Shown: positions 15,672 to 24,349, counted from the stretch's first letter. The stretch: 64,000 bases of DNA from an uncultured Pelagibacteraceae bacterium (GCA_902575835.1 CACGSX010000001.1:210065-274064); one strand, 5' to 3'. The notes: a model not told the origin generated them from the letters alone. Numbers and translations are program-made.

Positions 15672-16622
15672 TTATTCTATAACTCTTTGAGGTTTGCCTG
15701 ATGCAAAACTATCAAGATTTTCAATCATTTGATTGTAAAAAGTTGCATAATTTTCAGCGGTGACATATCCAATATGAGGTAGTAGAAGAGCATTTTGTAC
15801 AAATCTAAGTTTGTGACTTTCCGGTAAAGGTTCTTTTTCGTAAACATCCAAACCTGCTCCAGCTATAATATTTGTTGATAAAGCTATAATGAGATCATCT
15901 TCATTAACTATTTCGCCTCTTGAAGTATTTATTAAATAGGAAGTTTTTTTCATTTTCTCAAATTCTTTAATAGTAATACAATTTCTATATCTATCTCCTC
16001 CTTGAACATGAATAGATAAAAAGTCAGAATTTTGAATTAAATCATCTTTGCTACACGGTAAAACATCAAGCTCTTTGCATTTATCTAAATTTAAATTTTC
16101 ACTCCAAGCCATAATTTGCATACCAAAAGCTTTACCAATTTTAGCAACTTGTGAGCCTACCCTTCCCAAGCCAAGTAAACCTAATATCTTGCCTTTAAGT
16201 TCAACCCCAATTGTCGACTGCCAATAACCTTGATACATATTATCTATTTCTGTTTTAAAATTTCTAGCAAGTCCTAAAATTAATGCCCAAGTTAACTCTG
16301 GTGTTGGGTTACTATTGATCTCAGTACCAGTGACCACAACTCTATTTTTTTTAGCTGCTTCTAAATTTATCGATTTATTTCTCATTCCACTAGTGACAAT
16401 TAATTTTAATTTTTTTAAACTCTCTATAAGTTTTTTTGTTATTTTTGTTCTCTCTCTCATTATAAAAAGAACTTCAAATTCTTTTAATTTTTCAATTGCA
16501 TCATTCTCATTTTCAAATGGATCATTAAATACCTGAAATTCAAATTTTGAAGATAATTTTTTAAGATCAATAAAATCTTTTGCAATATTTTGATAATCGT
16601 CGAGTATAGCTACTTTAAGCAT
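15672..16622 (-). CDS. D-isomer-specific 2-hydroxyacid dehydrogenase
   Basis: About 316 residues from the ATG at 16622 (MLKVAILDDYQNIAKDF). A longer frame begins at 16700, but that N-terminus lies inside the transporter gene and has no family character. The NAD-binding motif LGLLGLGRVGSQVAKIG is near residue 145. The catalytic Arg (TSRGEIVNEDDL), Glu (YEKEPLP) and His (LLPHIGYVTAEN) are present. The family includes phosphoglycerate, glyoxylate and D-lactate-type dehydrogenases; the exact substrate is open. The start overlaps the DMT gene stop by 8 bases. Confidence 0.88.
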   Translation of the reverse strand: MLKVAILDDYQNIAKDFIDLKKLSSKFEFQVFNDPFENENDAIEKLKEFEVLFIMRERTKITKKLIESLKKLKLIVTSGMRNKSINLEAAKKNRVVVTGTEINSNPTPELTWALILGLARNFKTEIDNMYQGYWQSTIGVELKGKILGLLGLGRVGSQVAKIGKAFGMQIMAWSENLNLDKCKELDVLPCSKDDLIQNSDFLSIHVQGGDRYRNCITIKEFEKMKKTSYLINTSRGEIVNEDDLIIALSTNIIAGAGLDVYEKEPLPESHKLRFVQNALLLPHIGYVTAENYATFYNQMIENLDSFASGKPQRVIE

Positions 16623-17520
16623 TTTTTTTGTTTGAAAGTAATATCCCTGAAATGATAAATATTCCACCGATATAATGATAAAAGAGTAATACTTCATCAA
16701 ATATTATCATCGCTAAAATTGCTGCAAGAATTGGCATTAAGTGTAAATAAATTCCAGCTCTATTAGCACCTATTAAAGCAACTCCTTTTATCCAGAAAAA
16801 AAAAGAAATAATTCCAGGCAACAAAACAACATAAAATAAAACAAGGATGAAATTTGTATTAATTATAATTCGATTGCCAATGTAAATATAATCTATTGCA
16901 TACATTGGAATAAGAAATATTACCCCAAGCCCAATAACAACTTGAAGTAAAGTTATTGGAGATAATCCATAATTTTTTTTCTTTAAAAGTGCTGAATAAA
17001 GTGACCAGGATATCATTGCAAATAATGCAAAAAGATCTCCTTTTTCAAAAGCTAAATTTTTAAAGATCTCGAAATCTGCTTTTGAAATTATAAATAATAC
17101 ACCTAACAAAGAAAATATAACTCCCAAAACTTGAAAGGTATTTGTTTTTTCTATTTTTAAAATTATAGAAAATAAAATGATCATAACTGGAACAGTTGAG
17201 ATCATAAGTACACCTGTAATTACTTGTGTAGTTTTCAAAGAATAAAAAAGTGCTGAATTAAAAATACTGACTGCTGTTATTCCTAAAAAACAAAGTAGAT
17301 AAATATTTTTAAAAATTAATTCTTTTTTTTCAATCATCTCTTTATAAGTAAATGGTAATAGAATTAGAAACGCCAGTGACCACCTTAATATGTTTAATGA
17401 AATTGGTGGTATGTCATTTAAACCTGCAATCTTTCCAACAATAAAATTTCCAGACCAAAACAAAGCTGCTAAAAAAAGCAAAATAGATGCAATTATGATA
17501 TTACTTTTATTTTCAAGCAT
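16615..17520 (-). CDS. EamA/DMT superfamily transporter
   Basis: 301 residues with ten hydrophobic segments arranged as two repeats, the RhaT/EamA organisation. Landmarks: FWSGNFIVGKIAGLNDIPP near residue 22 and LNILRWSLAFLILLPF. Repeat two begins near KGDLFALFAMISWSLYSALLK and ends with LMPILAAILAMIIFDEVLLFYH. It probably exports or imports a small metabolite; substrates of this family are diverse. It overlaps the 2-hydroxyacid dehydrogenase gene and follows the DadA-like gene by 27 bases, suggesting an amino-acid/keto-acid unit. Confidence 0.88.
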   Translation of the reverse strand: MLENKSNIIIASILLFLAALFWSGNFIVGKIAGLNDIPPISLNILRWSLAFLILLPFTYKEMIEKKELIFKNIYLLCFLGITAVSIFNSALFYSLKTTQVITGVLMISTVPVMIILFSIILKIEKTNTFQVLGVIFSLLGVLFIISKADFEIFKNLAFEKGDLFALFAMISWSLYSALLKKKNYGLSPITLLQVVIGLGVIFLIPMYAIDYIYIGNRIIINTNFILVLFYVVLLPGIISFFFWIKGVALIGANRAGIYLHLMPILAAILAMIIFDEVLLFYHYIGGIFIISGILLSNKKNA

Positions 17521-17547
17521 TAAATAAAGTACTATAAAAGATTACTT

Positions 17548-18789
17548 TTAACTAAACCTTATTGAGCTGTATGGTTGCAAATCTAAATTAGTATTCTCAC
17601 CAGAGATCATTTTAGATATAATTTTTCCTGAAATTGCACCAAGTGTCCAACCTAAGTGATGATGACCAAAAGAATAAAAAACATTTTTATAATTTTTTGA
17701 AGGCCCTAAGACTGGTAAAAAATCTGGCAATGTGGGTCTAAAACCAAGCCACTCGTCTTTATGTTCAGGCAGCCCATCTAGCATATCCTTTGCATTTAAT
17801 ATCAAGTTTTTTATTCTCGATTTTGACAGAGAGTTTTCCAACCCACCAAATTCGACAGTTCCAACAACTCTTAACCCTTGTTCCATCGGTGTCATTCCAA
17901 AACCTCTATTTGCATATACAATTGGTCTTGAAATTAAATGGTCATAATCTTTAAAATGAATATGATATCCTCTTTCAGTATCTAGCGGTATATTTTCATG
18001 TAACTTGTCTGTAAGTCTTTTTGAAAATGCCCCGCAGGCAATTACAAGTCTATCAAAAATAAATCTTTGCGTTTCTGTTCTCAATACAGGTTTTTCTTCA
18101 TCAAAATCTATATCTTGAATATTTAATTTTAAAAACTTTCCACCTTTATTTACAAAATTTTCAAATAATTTTATTAATATTTTTCTTGGATTTCTTGCAT
18201 GCCTTGCGTAATCATAAAAAACACCGCCATGATAAAATGGTTTTAAGTTTGGCTCTAAATCATGAATTTCTTTTTTATTAACTAATTGTTGTTTTACTCC
18301 CAATTGATCTCTAATTCTAATTTCTAGTTCTCTACTCTTCATATTTTGATCAGTCCAAACATAAAGAATTCCATTACTTTCAACTAACCCATCGAGATTA
18401 ATTTCATCAAATAATTCGTCAAAAGCTGGTAATGATTGATCTAAAATTTGGTGCATATTTTTAGCTGTATGCATCATTTTTTCTTCCCTACAATTTAAGA
18501 TAAATCTTGCAAACCAAGGGATCATCTTTGGAACATAATTCCATTTTAGAGCTAAAGGTCCTCTTGAACTAATTAACATCGAAGGGACATCAGCTATAAC
18601 ATCAGGTCTGTTTAAAGGAACAGACGCATAAGGAGAAAAGTGACCAGCGTTTCCATAAGATGCTGCGCTCCCTGGCTCCTCTCTATCAAAAAGTGTTACT
18701 TGAAAACCTTTTTTTTGAAGAAACAAAGCATTACAGACACCTTGTATACCAGCACCAATAATTCCAATTTTTTGATTTTTTTCATCCAC
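17548..18789 (-). CDS. dadA: FAD-dependent oxidoreductase, DadA-like (D-amino acid dehydrogenase family)
   Basis: 413 residues. The FAD-binding motif KIGIIGAGIQGVCNALFL is at the N-terminus, followed by DREEPGSAASYGNAGHFSP, the DadA-type flavin/substrate stretch. C-terminal SFGHHHLGWTLGAISGKI matches the conserved FAD-closing block. DadA oxidises D-amino acids to keto acids and feeds electrons to the respiratory chain. Related enzymes take hydroxyproline or other secondary amines, so the substrate is provisional. The neighbouring transporter and 2-hydroxyacid dehydrogenase on the same strand would fit a small catabolic unit. Confidence 0.82.
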   Translation of the reverse strand: MDEKNQKIGIIGAGIQGVCNALFLQKKGFQVTLFDREEPGSAASYGNAGHFSPYASVPLNRPDVIADVPSMLISSRGPLALKWNYVPKMIPWFARFILNCREEKMMHTAKNMHQILDQSLPAFDELFDEINLDGLVESNGILYVWTDQNMKSRELEIRIRDQLGVKQQLVNKKEIHDLEPNLKPFYHGGVFYDYARHARNPRKILIKLFENFVNKGGKFLKLNIQDIDFDEEKPVLRTETQRFIFDRLVIACGAFSKRLTDKLHENIPLDTERGYHIHFKDYDHLISRPIVYANRGFGMTPMEQGLRVVGTVEFGGLENSLSKSRIKNLILNAKDMLDGLPEHKDEWLGFRPTLPDFLPVLGPSKNYKNVFYSFGHHHLGWTLGAISGKIISKMISGENTNLDLQPYSSIRFS

Positions 18790-18861
18790 AAGGGAAATAT
18801 ATTTTCTAAGACATGCTTAATATATATGATATTTGATCGCGGGTTTATTTAACTTAAATTG

Positions 18862-21012
18862 TTATTTGCCTATAGATATTAAAGTTAAGTCGTCACTTAA
18901 CTTGTTATCCCCAGCTGTATTAATTACCGTATTTGATATATCTGATAATTGTTTGCTAGAATCTGTATTAAAATTTTGCTCTATGATTTTTAATGAACCA
19001 TCTATTCCTATTTCTTCACCTGAGCTATTTAGGCTTTCAGATAAACCATCAGTGAAAGCATAAAATCTGTTATTTTCTAGCTTAACTTTGTGAGTTTTAT
19101 AAACTGATTTATCTTTTTGAAGTATTACGCCCATAGGTGGAGAATTACTTTCAAATTGTTCATAATTTCCAGATGATGATCTAATTATAGCTGGCTGATG
19201 ACCGCCATTTACCCATCTTAATTCATCCGTCCTCATATTATATTCTCCTAATATGCTTGTAACAAACATACCGCCAGTTTTAGTTAAAAACAGATCATTA
19301 TTCATATGAAACATCATTTCGTCTGGATCTACTTGGTCTCTAGACATTATTTCAAAAAGAGTTGATGCTTTAGCCATAACCATTCCAGCATGGATTCCTT
19401 TGCCAGCGACATCTGCGATTATAAAATAAACACTTTCATTATGAGGATAAAAACTAAAGAAATCTCCTGAAACTTCTCTGGCTGCAATATTAATTCCATG
19501 CACAGGGTAATTTTCCAAATTTCTTTTTGGTAGAAAATTTTCTTGGACTTTAACCGCAAGTTTTACTTCATTTGAAATTCTGTCTCTCCATACTTTCTTT
19601 TCAGCTTCACTAGTTTCTAGTTTACTCATCAATCTATTGTAATAAAGACCGATTACTCCTCCTGCGGTAAATGGATCTTGTGGTCCTCTAATAGTTAAAT
19701 CACCAGACTCGGACTGTTTTTCTAAAATTGTAATTAAATCGTGTTCAACAGACGTTGCATTATGCTCAGCAATATTCAATCCTAACTCTTCATGTAATGG
19801 ACTTACTCTTAGAGGATAAAAGTAATTTAATATTTTCAATAAAATATATGATCCAAAAAATGAGAATACACCAATCGCAACAATTCCAATAAACTGTACT
19901 TTGATTTGTTCTAGTCTAGTTAATCCAGTTCCAAGTATTTCAAGATCGCTAAACAATCCAACTGCGATAGTTCCCCAAACCCCTGCTGCCAAATGAACAG
20001 GTACAGCTCCAACAACATCGTCTATTTCAAATTTATTTAAAAATTCATTTACAAATATTGCAACAACCGCTCCTATAATTCCAACAAATATTGAAGTCAC
20101 TGATGTCATCGAATTACATCCTGCTGTAATTGCAACCAATCCTGCAAGTGGTCCAAGTATTACATAGTAAGGATCTGGTTTTTTAAATAATGCAAAAGAA
20201 ATTCCAAGACCTGTTAATAATCCAAAAGAAGCAGCTAGAAATGTATTTATTAAAATCAAAGGAACTGCATCATCCATAGCACCATTACTTCCACCGTTAA
20301 AACCAAACCACCCAAACCATAAAATTAAAGTTCCCAAAACTGCAAGTGGAAAACTTGAGCCTGTGAATTTTCCTTTATTAGCATCTGAATATTTTCCAAT
20401 TCTTGGACCTAAAATTAAAACTGCTGATAATGCAATCCATCCACCTACTGAATGAACTATTGTGCTTCCTGCAAAATCAACAAATCCAATATCTGTCAGC
20501 CATCCAGTTGTTTTAACTTGTCCAGTTACTGCAAGTAATTGTCTTGTGGCATCAATATTATTTAAATAACTTGATGACCATGCCCAATGACCAACAATTG
20601 GATATATAATTCCTGTAGCTATAATTGTAATTATTAAATAACCATTAAACTTCATTCTTTCTGCAACAGCGCCTGATACAATAGTTGCTGCAGTTGCAAC
20701 AAACATTGCCTGGAATACAAAGTATGTCATGTATTCAGCTTGATCAGTTTTAAAAAAAAATAAATCTGTTCCAAAATAGCCATTAAAACTCTTTCCAAAC
20801 ATCAACCCGAAACCAAATAACCAAAAGATTACAACCGCTAAGCCAAAATCAGCTGCGTTTTTAAGAGCAACATTAATGCTATTTTTGTGCCTTGAAAGAC
20901 CTGTTTCCATACACATAAAACCTGCTTGCATTATGAAAACTAAAATTGCGCAATCTATAACCCAAAGGGTATCAACAAATGATTTTACGGATTCCAGATC
21001 TACGTTCTCCAT
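18862..21012 (-). CDS. Ammonium transporter fused to a SpoIIE/RsbU-type PP2C phosphatase
   Basis: 716 residues. Residues 1-405 are an Amt channel with eleven hydrophobic segments; both pore histidines are kept (His187 in STIVHSVGG, His340 in VPVHLAAGVWG), as is DFAGSTIVHSVGGW. Residues 406-490 form a linker with a likely coiled coil (LMSKLETSEAEKKVWRDRIS). Residues 500-716 are a PP2C domain of the RsbU/SpoIIE type: SGDFFSF (Asp517), IADVAGKG (Asp534), VNGGHQPA, FTDGLSES (Asp655), DDLT (Asp707/708). All metal-binding aspartates are present, so phosphatase activity is expected. It likely dephosphorylates a STAS protein such as the one at 22377-22676, in response to ammonium. A GAGGA ribosome-binding site precedes the ATG. 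Confidence 0.92.
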   Translation of the reverse strand: MENVDLESVKSFVDTLWVIDCAILVFIMQAGFMCMETGLSRHKNSINVALKNAADFGLAVVIFWLFGFGLMFGKSFNGYFGTDLFFFKTDQAEYMTYFVFQAMFVATAATIVSGAVAERMKFNGYLIITIIATGIIYPIVGHWAWSSSYLNNIDATRQLLAVTGQVKTTGWLTDIGFVDFAGSTIVHSVGGWIALSAVLILGPRIGKYSDANKGKFTGSSFPLAVLGTLILWFGWFGFNGGSNGAMDDAVPLILINTFLAASFGLLTGLGISFALFKKPDPYYVILGPLAGLVAITAGCNSMTSVTSIFVGIIGAVVAIFVNEFLNKFEIDDVVGAVPVHLAAGVWGTIAVGLFSDLEILGTGLTRLEQIKVQFIGIVAIGVFSFFGSYILLKILNYFYPLRVSPLHEELGLNIAEHNATSVEHDLITILEKQSESGDLTIRGPQDPFTAGGVIGLYYNRLMSKLETSEAEKKVWRDRISNEVKLAVKVQENFLPKRNLENYPVHGINIAAREVSGDFFSFYPHNESVYFIIADVAGKGIHAGMVMAKASTLFEIMSRDQVDPDEMMFHMNNDLFLTKTGGMFVTSILGEYNMRTDELRWVNGGHQPAIIRSSSGNYEQFESNSPPMGVILQKDKSVYKTHKVKLENNRFYAFTDGLSESLNSSGEEIGIDGSLKIIEQNFNTDSSKQLSDISNTVINTAGDNKLSDDLTLISIGK

Positions 21013-21079
21013 TTCATCCTCTTGAGGTTATATTTATTTTAAAGTTCATCATAGAAAGTAGATGGTCAAAATAGGTTGG

Positions 21080-21325
21080 TTAATCTTTTTTTTTCCAGAT
21101 AAAATAAAATAGATAAGGAGAAAGTGCTGGAACAATCCCAAACCAAAACCACTCATCCCATCTAAAGCTTTTATCTAACATCGGACTTTTCAATCCATTC
21201 CACCAAGTTAAATATCCAATAAATATTATCCATGCTAAACTAGCAGTTGCATAAATTTTAAAGTTTTTTGAAAGATCTCCTGAAAAGATCAATTTAAATT
21301 GTTCAACATATTTATTGAAATCCAT
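21080..21325 (-). CDS. Small membrane protein of unknown function
   Basis: 81 residues, Trp-rich, with two hydrophobic segments (IYATASLAWIIFIGYLTWW and WFWFGIVPALSPYLFYFIW) separated by a short charged loop (KSPMLDKSFRWDEW). No signal peptide and no family that I recognise. It ends with KKKD, suggesting a cytoplasmic C-terminus. It follows pilE by 9 bases on the same strand and precedes the Amt-phosphatase gene by 67 bases, so it may be cotranscribed with pilins, or with the signalling gene. Confidence 0.6.
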   Translation of the reverse strand: MDFNKYVEQFKLIFSGDLSKNFKIYATASLAWIIFIGYLTWWNGLKSPMLDKSFRWDEWFWFGIVPALSPYLFYFIWKKKD

Positions 21326-21334
21326 TTTGATAAT

Positions 21335-21754
21335 TTAACAGTTAGAGTTCTTATCAAGAACAGATTTATGAGTGTAAGTCATAATACAAGGTTTTGATGT
21401 ATCTTGTTCCTCAGTTTTAATCTTGTATCCATCTGAAAAAGCTTCAACACAAAACTCATAGCCCACTTTCTCAACTATAACATCTGCTCCGCCCAATAAC
21501 TCTTTTTCAATTTCATTTGATGGGTCTGATTTTCCTGTAATGCTACAAGTTCTTGTAAAAAAATAATTATCATTATCAGAATAGTATTCAGATTGCGCTA
21601 GGGATATCTGCATCATTATATTTTCTGCTGATTTTTTCTTAGATGCTCCAACGTAACCGTTGTAACTAACAATTCCTATTGCTGAGATTATTCCAAGAAT
21701 TGCAACAACAACCAAAAGCTCAATTAGGGTAAAACCTGAGCTCCTGGTTGTCAT
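21335..21754 (-). CDS. Type IV pilin-like protein (PilE type)
   Basis: 139 residues. A short leader (MTTRSSG) precedes the cleavage/methylation site G-FTLIELLVVVAIL with Glu at mature position 5, then a hydrophobic helix and the sequence ISAIGIVSYNGYVGASKKKSAEN. The C-terminal half has four cysteines (CSITGK, FCVEAF, CIMT, and the terminal SNC) that could form disulphides. It lies 12 bases after pilA and shares its N-terminal pattern. It is a major or minor pilin processed by PilD (47379-48140). Confidence 0.9.
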   Translation of the reverse strand: MTTRSSGFTLIELLVVVAILGIISAIGIVSYNGYVGASKKKSAENIMMQISLAQSEYYSDNDNYFFTRTCSITGKSDPSNEIEKELLGGADVIVEKVGYEFCVEAFSDGYKIKTEEQDTSKPCIMTYTHKSVLDKNSNC

Positions 21755-21766
21755 AAAATTTTAAAT

Positions 21767-22234
21767 TTATTCTATGGTAACAGTACCAGATAACAGTGTG
21801 GCTCCATCGACTTCACAAGATATAATTTCTACTGTGGTACCATTATCTGTGACACTTGTGTAACCTTCATCACCTGTACCACAAGAAGTTAATTTAGTTG
21901 TTTTGATTGCAGAATTAGATGTCGTATAAGGATTTTTAAATTCTGATCCTAAAGCATCATTTACAGCCGTCGTAACATTTCCTGATGATTTTCTGTTAGC
22001 ACAAGTCAATTTTTTTGTGCCTTTGACCATCACTTCAGTCTCCCCAATTTCGCATTTTTTAAGCTCAGCAGCCACATATTTAAGTACTGCTGCTTGGTTT
22101 GATTTAACTGCTGATTTTTTTGCGCCCTTTGTGTAACCAGAGTAAGCAACAACTCCAACTGCAGCTAAAATACCGATGATGGCTACAACAACTAATAATT
22201 CTATAAGTGTAAAACCTTTATTATTTTTTTTCAT
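21767..22234 (-). CDS. pilA: Type IV pilin (PilA-like, probable major pilin)
   Basis: 155 residues from the ATG at 22234 (MKKNNKG-FTLIELLVVVAI). An in-frame upstream start at 22300 would add 22 hydrophobic residues before the leader and lies inside the promoter region, so it is rejected. The site G-FTLIE is perfect, with Glu5, and the helix continues GILAAVGVVAYSGYTKGA. The C-terminal region has cysteines at KLTCANRK, KLTSCGTG and EIISCEVDG. An AGGA ribosome-binding sequence is about 10 bases before this ATG. Being first in a two-pilin unit with its own divergent promoter suggests the main fibre subunit. Confidence 0.88.
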   Translation of the reverse strand: MKKNNKGFTLIELLVVVAIIGILAAVGVVAYSGYTKGAKKSAVKSNQAAVLKYVAAELKKCEIGETEVMVKGTKKLTCANRKSSGNVTTAVNDALGSEFKNPYTTSNSAIKTTKLTSCGTGDEGYTSVTDNGTTVEIISCEVDGATLLSGTVTIE

Positions 22235-22271
22235 AATTAATGATCCTATTTTAAATAAAAAATATGTATAT

Positions 22272-22318
22272 ACATAATAATTATATCTTTTGAAAGTCAA
22301 TATCTACATACATAATAT
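22272..22318. promoter_or_regulatory. Back-to-back promoters of pilA (-) and the STAS gene (+) with a shared -35 palindrome
   Basis: The 11-base palindrome TTGAAAGTCAA (22290-22300) supplies TTGAAA for the plus strand, with TAATAT 17 bases on (22313-22318). For the minus strand it supplies TTGACT, with TTATGT 17 bases on (22272-22277); a TATAAT at 22280-22285 is an alternative minus -10. The plus-strand match is good, the minus one weaker. One bound polymerase would exclude the other. Confidence 0.45.
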
Positions 22319-22376
22319 ATTCAAAATGGGTCATTTTTGTTGATTTCAGAGGGAAATTTAATAAATATTAATATTT

Positions 22377-22676
22377 ATGTCATACAAAGTTACTGAGGAA
22401 GGCGAAATATCAATTGTACACCTTGATGGTGAAATTGATATGGATGTAACAGAAAAAGCAAAAGAAGTTATAATGCCTTTAATTGAGGCAAAAAAAGAAG
22501 TTCATCTAAATTTAAAAGAAGTTCAGTACATGGACTCATCTGGAATATCTGTTTTAATTGAAAGTCATCAAAAAGCAACAGAACTTGGAACAAAAGTCAT
22601 TTTGAAAGATATAAGTAAGTCTGTTTTAAAAGTTATCATGATGGCAAAACTGGAGCAAATTTTAAACTTAGGATAA
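22377..22676 (+). CDS. STAS-domain anti-sigma-factor antagonist (RsbV/SpoIIAA-like)
   Basis: 99 residues, a single STAS domain. The phosphorylation site is in VQYMDSSGISVLIESH, with the serine pair at 54-55 (the second corresponds to Ser58 of SpoIIAA). IVHLDGEIDMDVTEKAKE is the usual N-terminal strand-loop-helix. In a partner switch the unphosphorylated form binds the RsbW-like kinase and frees its other partner; phosphatases such as the PP2C enzymes at 18862 and 48309 would reset it. The kinase gene follows after 3 bases. Confidence 0.93.
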   Translation: MSYKVTEEGEISIVHLDGEIDMDVTEKAKEVIMPLIEAKKEVHLNLKEVQYMDSSGISVLIESHQKATELGTKVILKDISKSVLKVIMMAKLEQILNLG

Positions 22677-22679
22677 ATT

Positions 22680-23108
22680 ATGAATAATCTTGCTCATATA
22701 TCAGAACAAAGAGATTTTGTTGTAAGTTCATCTAGTCTTAAAGATGTAAGAAGTTTTTCAAGAGAAGTGTTTGAAAAAGTAAATATTAATCAAGATTTAA
22801 AAGATGAGTTAGTATTAGCAATAGCAGAAGCTGCACAGAACATTGTTAAACATGCTTATCAAGGTGAAGATACTGAAGATAAAATGGAGATTAAAATTTC
22901 TTTATCAAATGGAAATTTAGAAATTGGATTTTTTGATAAAGGAAGACCAGTTGAAAAAGATAAAATTAGACATAGAAAAATTGATGATATTAAACCAGGT
23001 GGACTTGGAACTTTTTTTATTCAACAAATAATGGATGCAGTAGTATTTAAAGAAGGCGAGAAGCCTTGGATCAATCATTTAATTTTATCAAAAAAAATAG
23101 ATTATTAA
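22680..23108 (+). CDS. Anti-sigma factor serine kinase-like ATPase (RsbW/SpoIIAB-like)
   Basis: 142 residues, one GHKL-type ATPase domain. The N-box is ELVLAIAEAAQNIVKHAY (Glu50, Asn54), the G1 box FFDKGRPV (Asp86) and the G2 box PGGLGTFFIQQIMD (residues 106-119). ATP-binding residues are conserved, so kinase activity on the STAS partner is plausible. It is slightly shorter than B. subtilis RsbW. Its target is unclear because no sigma factor gene is nearby. The 3' end overlaps the end of convergent pilC by 4 bases. Confidence 0.92.
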   Translation: MNNLAHISEQRDFVVSSSSLKDVRSFSREVFEKVNINQDLKDELVLAIAEAAQNIVKHAYQGEDTEDKMEIKISLSNGNLEIGFFDKGRPVEKDKIRHRKIDDIKPGGLGTFFIQQIMDAVVFKEGEKPWINHLILSKKIDY

Positions 23109-24346
23109 CTTCCTATAATTGCACCAACATTGAAGATTGGTGAATACATGGCTATCATTAAACCACCAATCATTGTTCCCATAAATACAATCATAATCGG
23201 TTCAATTAAACTCGACATATTATCTACAGCTGTATCAAACTCTTCTTCATAATATGCTGATACAGATGTAAACATTTCATCCAAGTTACCAGTTTGTTCA
23301 CCAACAGAAATTAACTGGCTAAAGGTTGCTGGGAACACCGGTTCTTTTAAAAATAGTTTTGTTAAAGTGTCTCCTGAGAAAACACCTTTTTTTACATTTT
23401 CTAAAGCTTGAGTGACGACGTCATTGTTACTTACTTGTTTTGCAATTTCTATACTTTCAAGCAAATTTACACCTGCAGAACTAAGGTTACCCATTATAAG
23501 AGATACTCTTGCAATTAAAGATTTTAAAATCATATCTCCAAATACAGGCATTTTTAAAACTCTATAATGCCATTTATATCTCACTGCTGGTATTTTCGTT
23601 GTTGTGTATTTAAAGATAGCAAATCCTATTGCTAAAACTAAAAATAAAGTTAAACCACCTGCTCCTCTCATAAAATTACTAGCATTCATAATGACTGCTG
23701 TAGGTGTTGGTAAAGGTACTCCCATTCCTTCATACATTTCAGCAAATATTGGAACAACTTTAACTAACATGAATACCATTACAGTTATTGCAACTGTAAA
23801 CATGACAACAGGATACGTTAATGCACTTTTAATTTTCTTTTTAACTTTTTCTCTTTTTTCTAATGAGTCCACTAATTTCAGCAAGAAGACATCTAATTTA
23901 CCACTAGCCTCACCTGCTTTTATTAAGTTTATGTATATATTATCAAAAACCTTAGGGTATTTTTCAAAGCATTTTGAAAGTGTTATACCCCCTTCTAGAC
24001 TTTTTCTAATATCCTCAATAATTTCTTTCATTGTTGGATGCTCAATTTGATCACGTAGCATGGAAAGTACATTTAAAATTGGAAGACCTGCTTTAACCAT
24101 GGTTGCAAACTGTTTTGAGAAAATCATTACATCTTGAGGCGTAACTTTTTTCTTTCCAAAGGAAAAACTGCTTTTTTTACCTTTTTCTTTTGCAGCTTTT
24201 TTCTTTTTAGTTTTAACTAAATTGGTGATTATAATCTTTTGTTCTTTAAGTTTATAAGATGCTTCTTCTTGATTGAGAGCTTCTATTTCTCCCTCTATAT
24301 ATTTACCAGCTGAGATACCTTTATATGTAAATGTTTCTGAGGACAT
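23105..24346 (-). CDS. pilC: Type IV pilus inner-membrane platform protein PilC
   Basis: 413 residues with the duplicated GspF/PilC fold. Landmarks: VMIFSKQFATMVKAGLPIL, YPKVFDNIYINLIKAGEASG, KIKSALTYPVVMF, and in the second half MGNLSSAGVNLLESIEIAKQ and ISVGEQTGNLDEMF. Three hydrophobic segments end each half. An N-terminal soluble domain starts FTYKGISAGKYIEGEIEA, as in PilC. It anchors the assembly ATPase PilB, encoded 3 bases upstream. Confidence 0.95.
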   Translation of the reverse strand: MSSETFTYKGISAGKYIEGEIEALNQEEASYKLKEQKIIITNLVKTKKKKAAKEKGKKSSFSFGKKKVTPQDVMIFSKQFATMVKAGLPILNVLSMLRDQIEHPTMKEIIEDIRKSLEGGITLSKCFEKYPKVFDNIYINLIKAGEASGKLDVFLLKLVDSLEKREKVKKKIKSALTYPVVMFTVAITVMVFMLVKVVPIFAEMYEGMGVPLPTPTAVIMNASNFMRGAGGLTLFLVLAIGFAIFKYTTTKIPAVRYKWHYRVLKMPVFGDMILKSLIARVSLIMGNLSSAGVNLLESIEIAKQVSNNDVVTQALENVKKGVFSGDTLTKLFLKEPVFPATFSQLISVGEQTGNLDEMFTSVSAYYEEEFDTAVDNMSSLIEPIMIVFMGTMIGGLMIAMYSPIFNVGAIIGS

Positions 24347-24349
24347 TTG

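Noticed and set aside
16623..16700. N-terminal extension of the 2-hydroxyacid dehydrogenase
   Set aside because: It lies inside the DMT transporter gene and has no family sequence; the start at 16622 gives MLKVAILDDYQ, the expected first strand.
22235..22300. N-terminal extension of pilA from an ATG at 22300
   Set aside because: It would put 22 hydrophobic residues before the prepilin leader and covers the promoter region; the ATG at 22234 gives a perfect leader and has AGGA before it.
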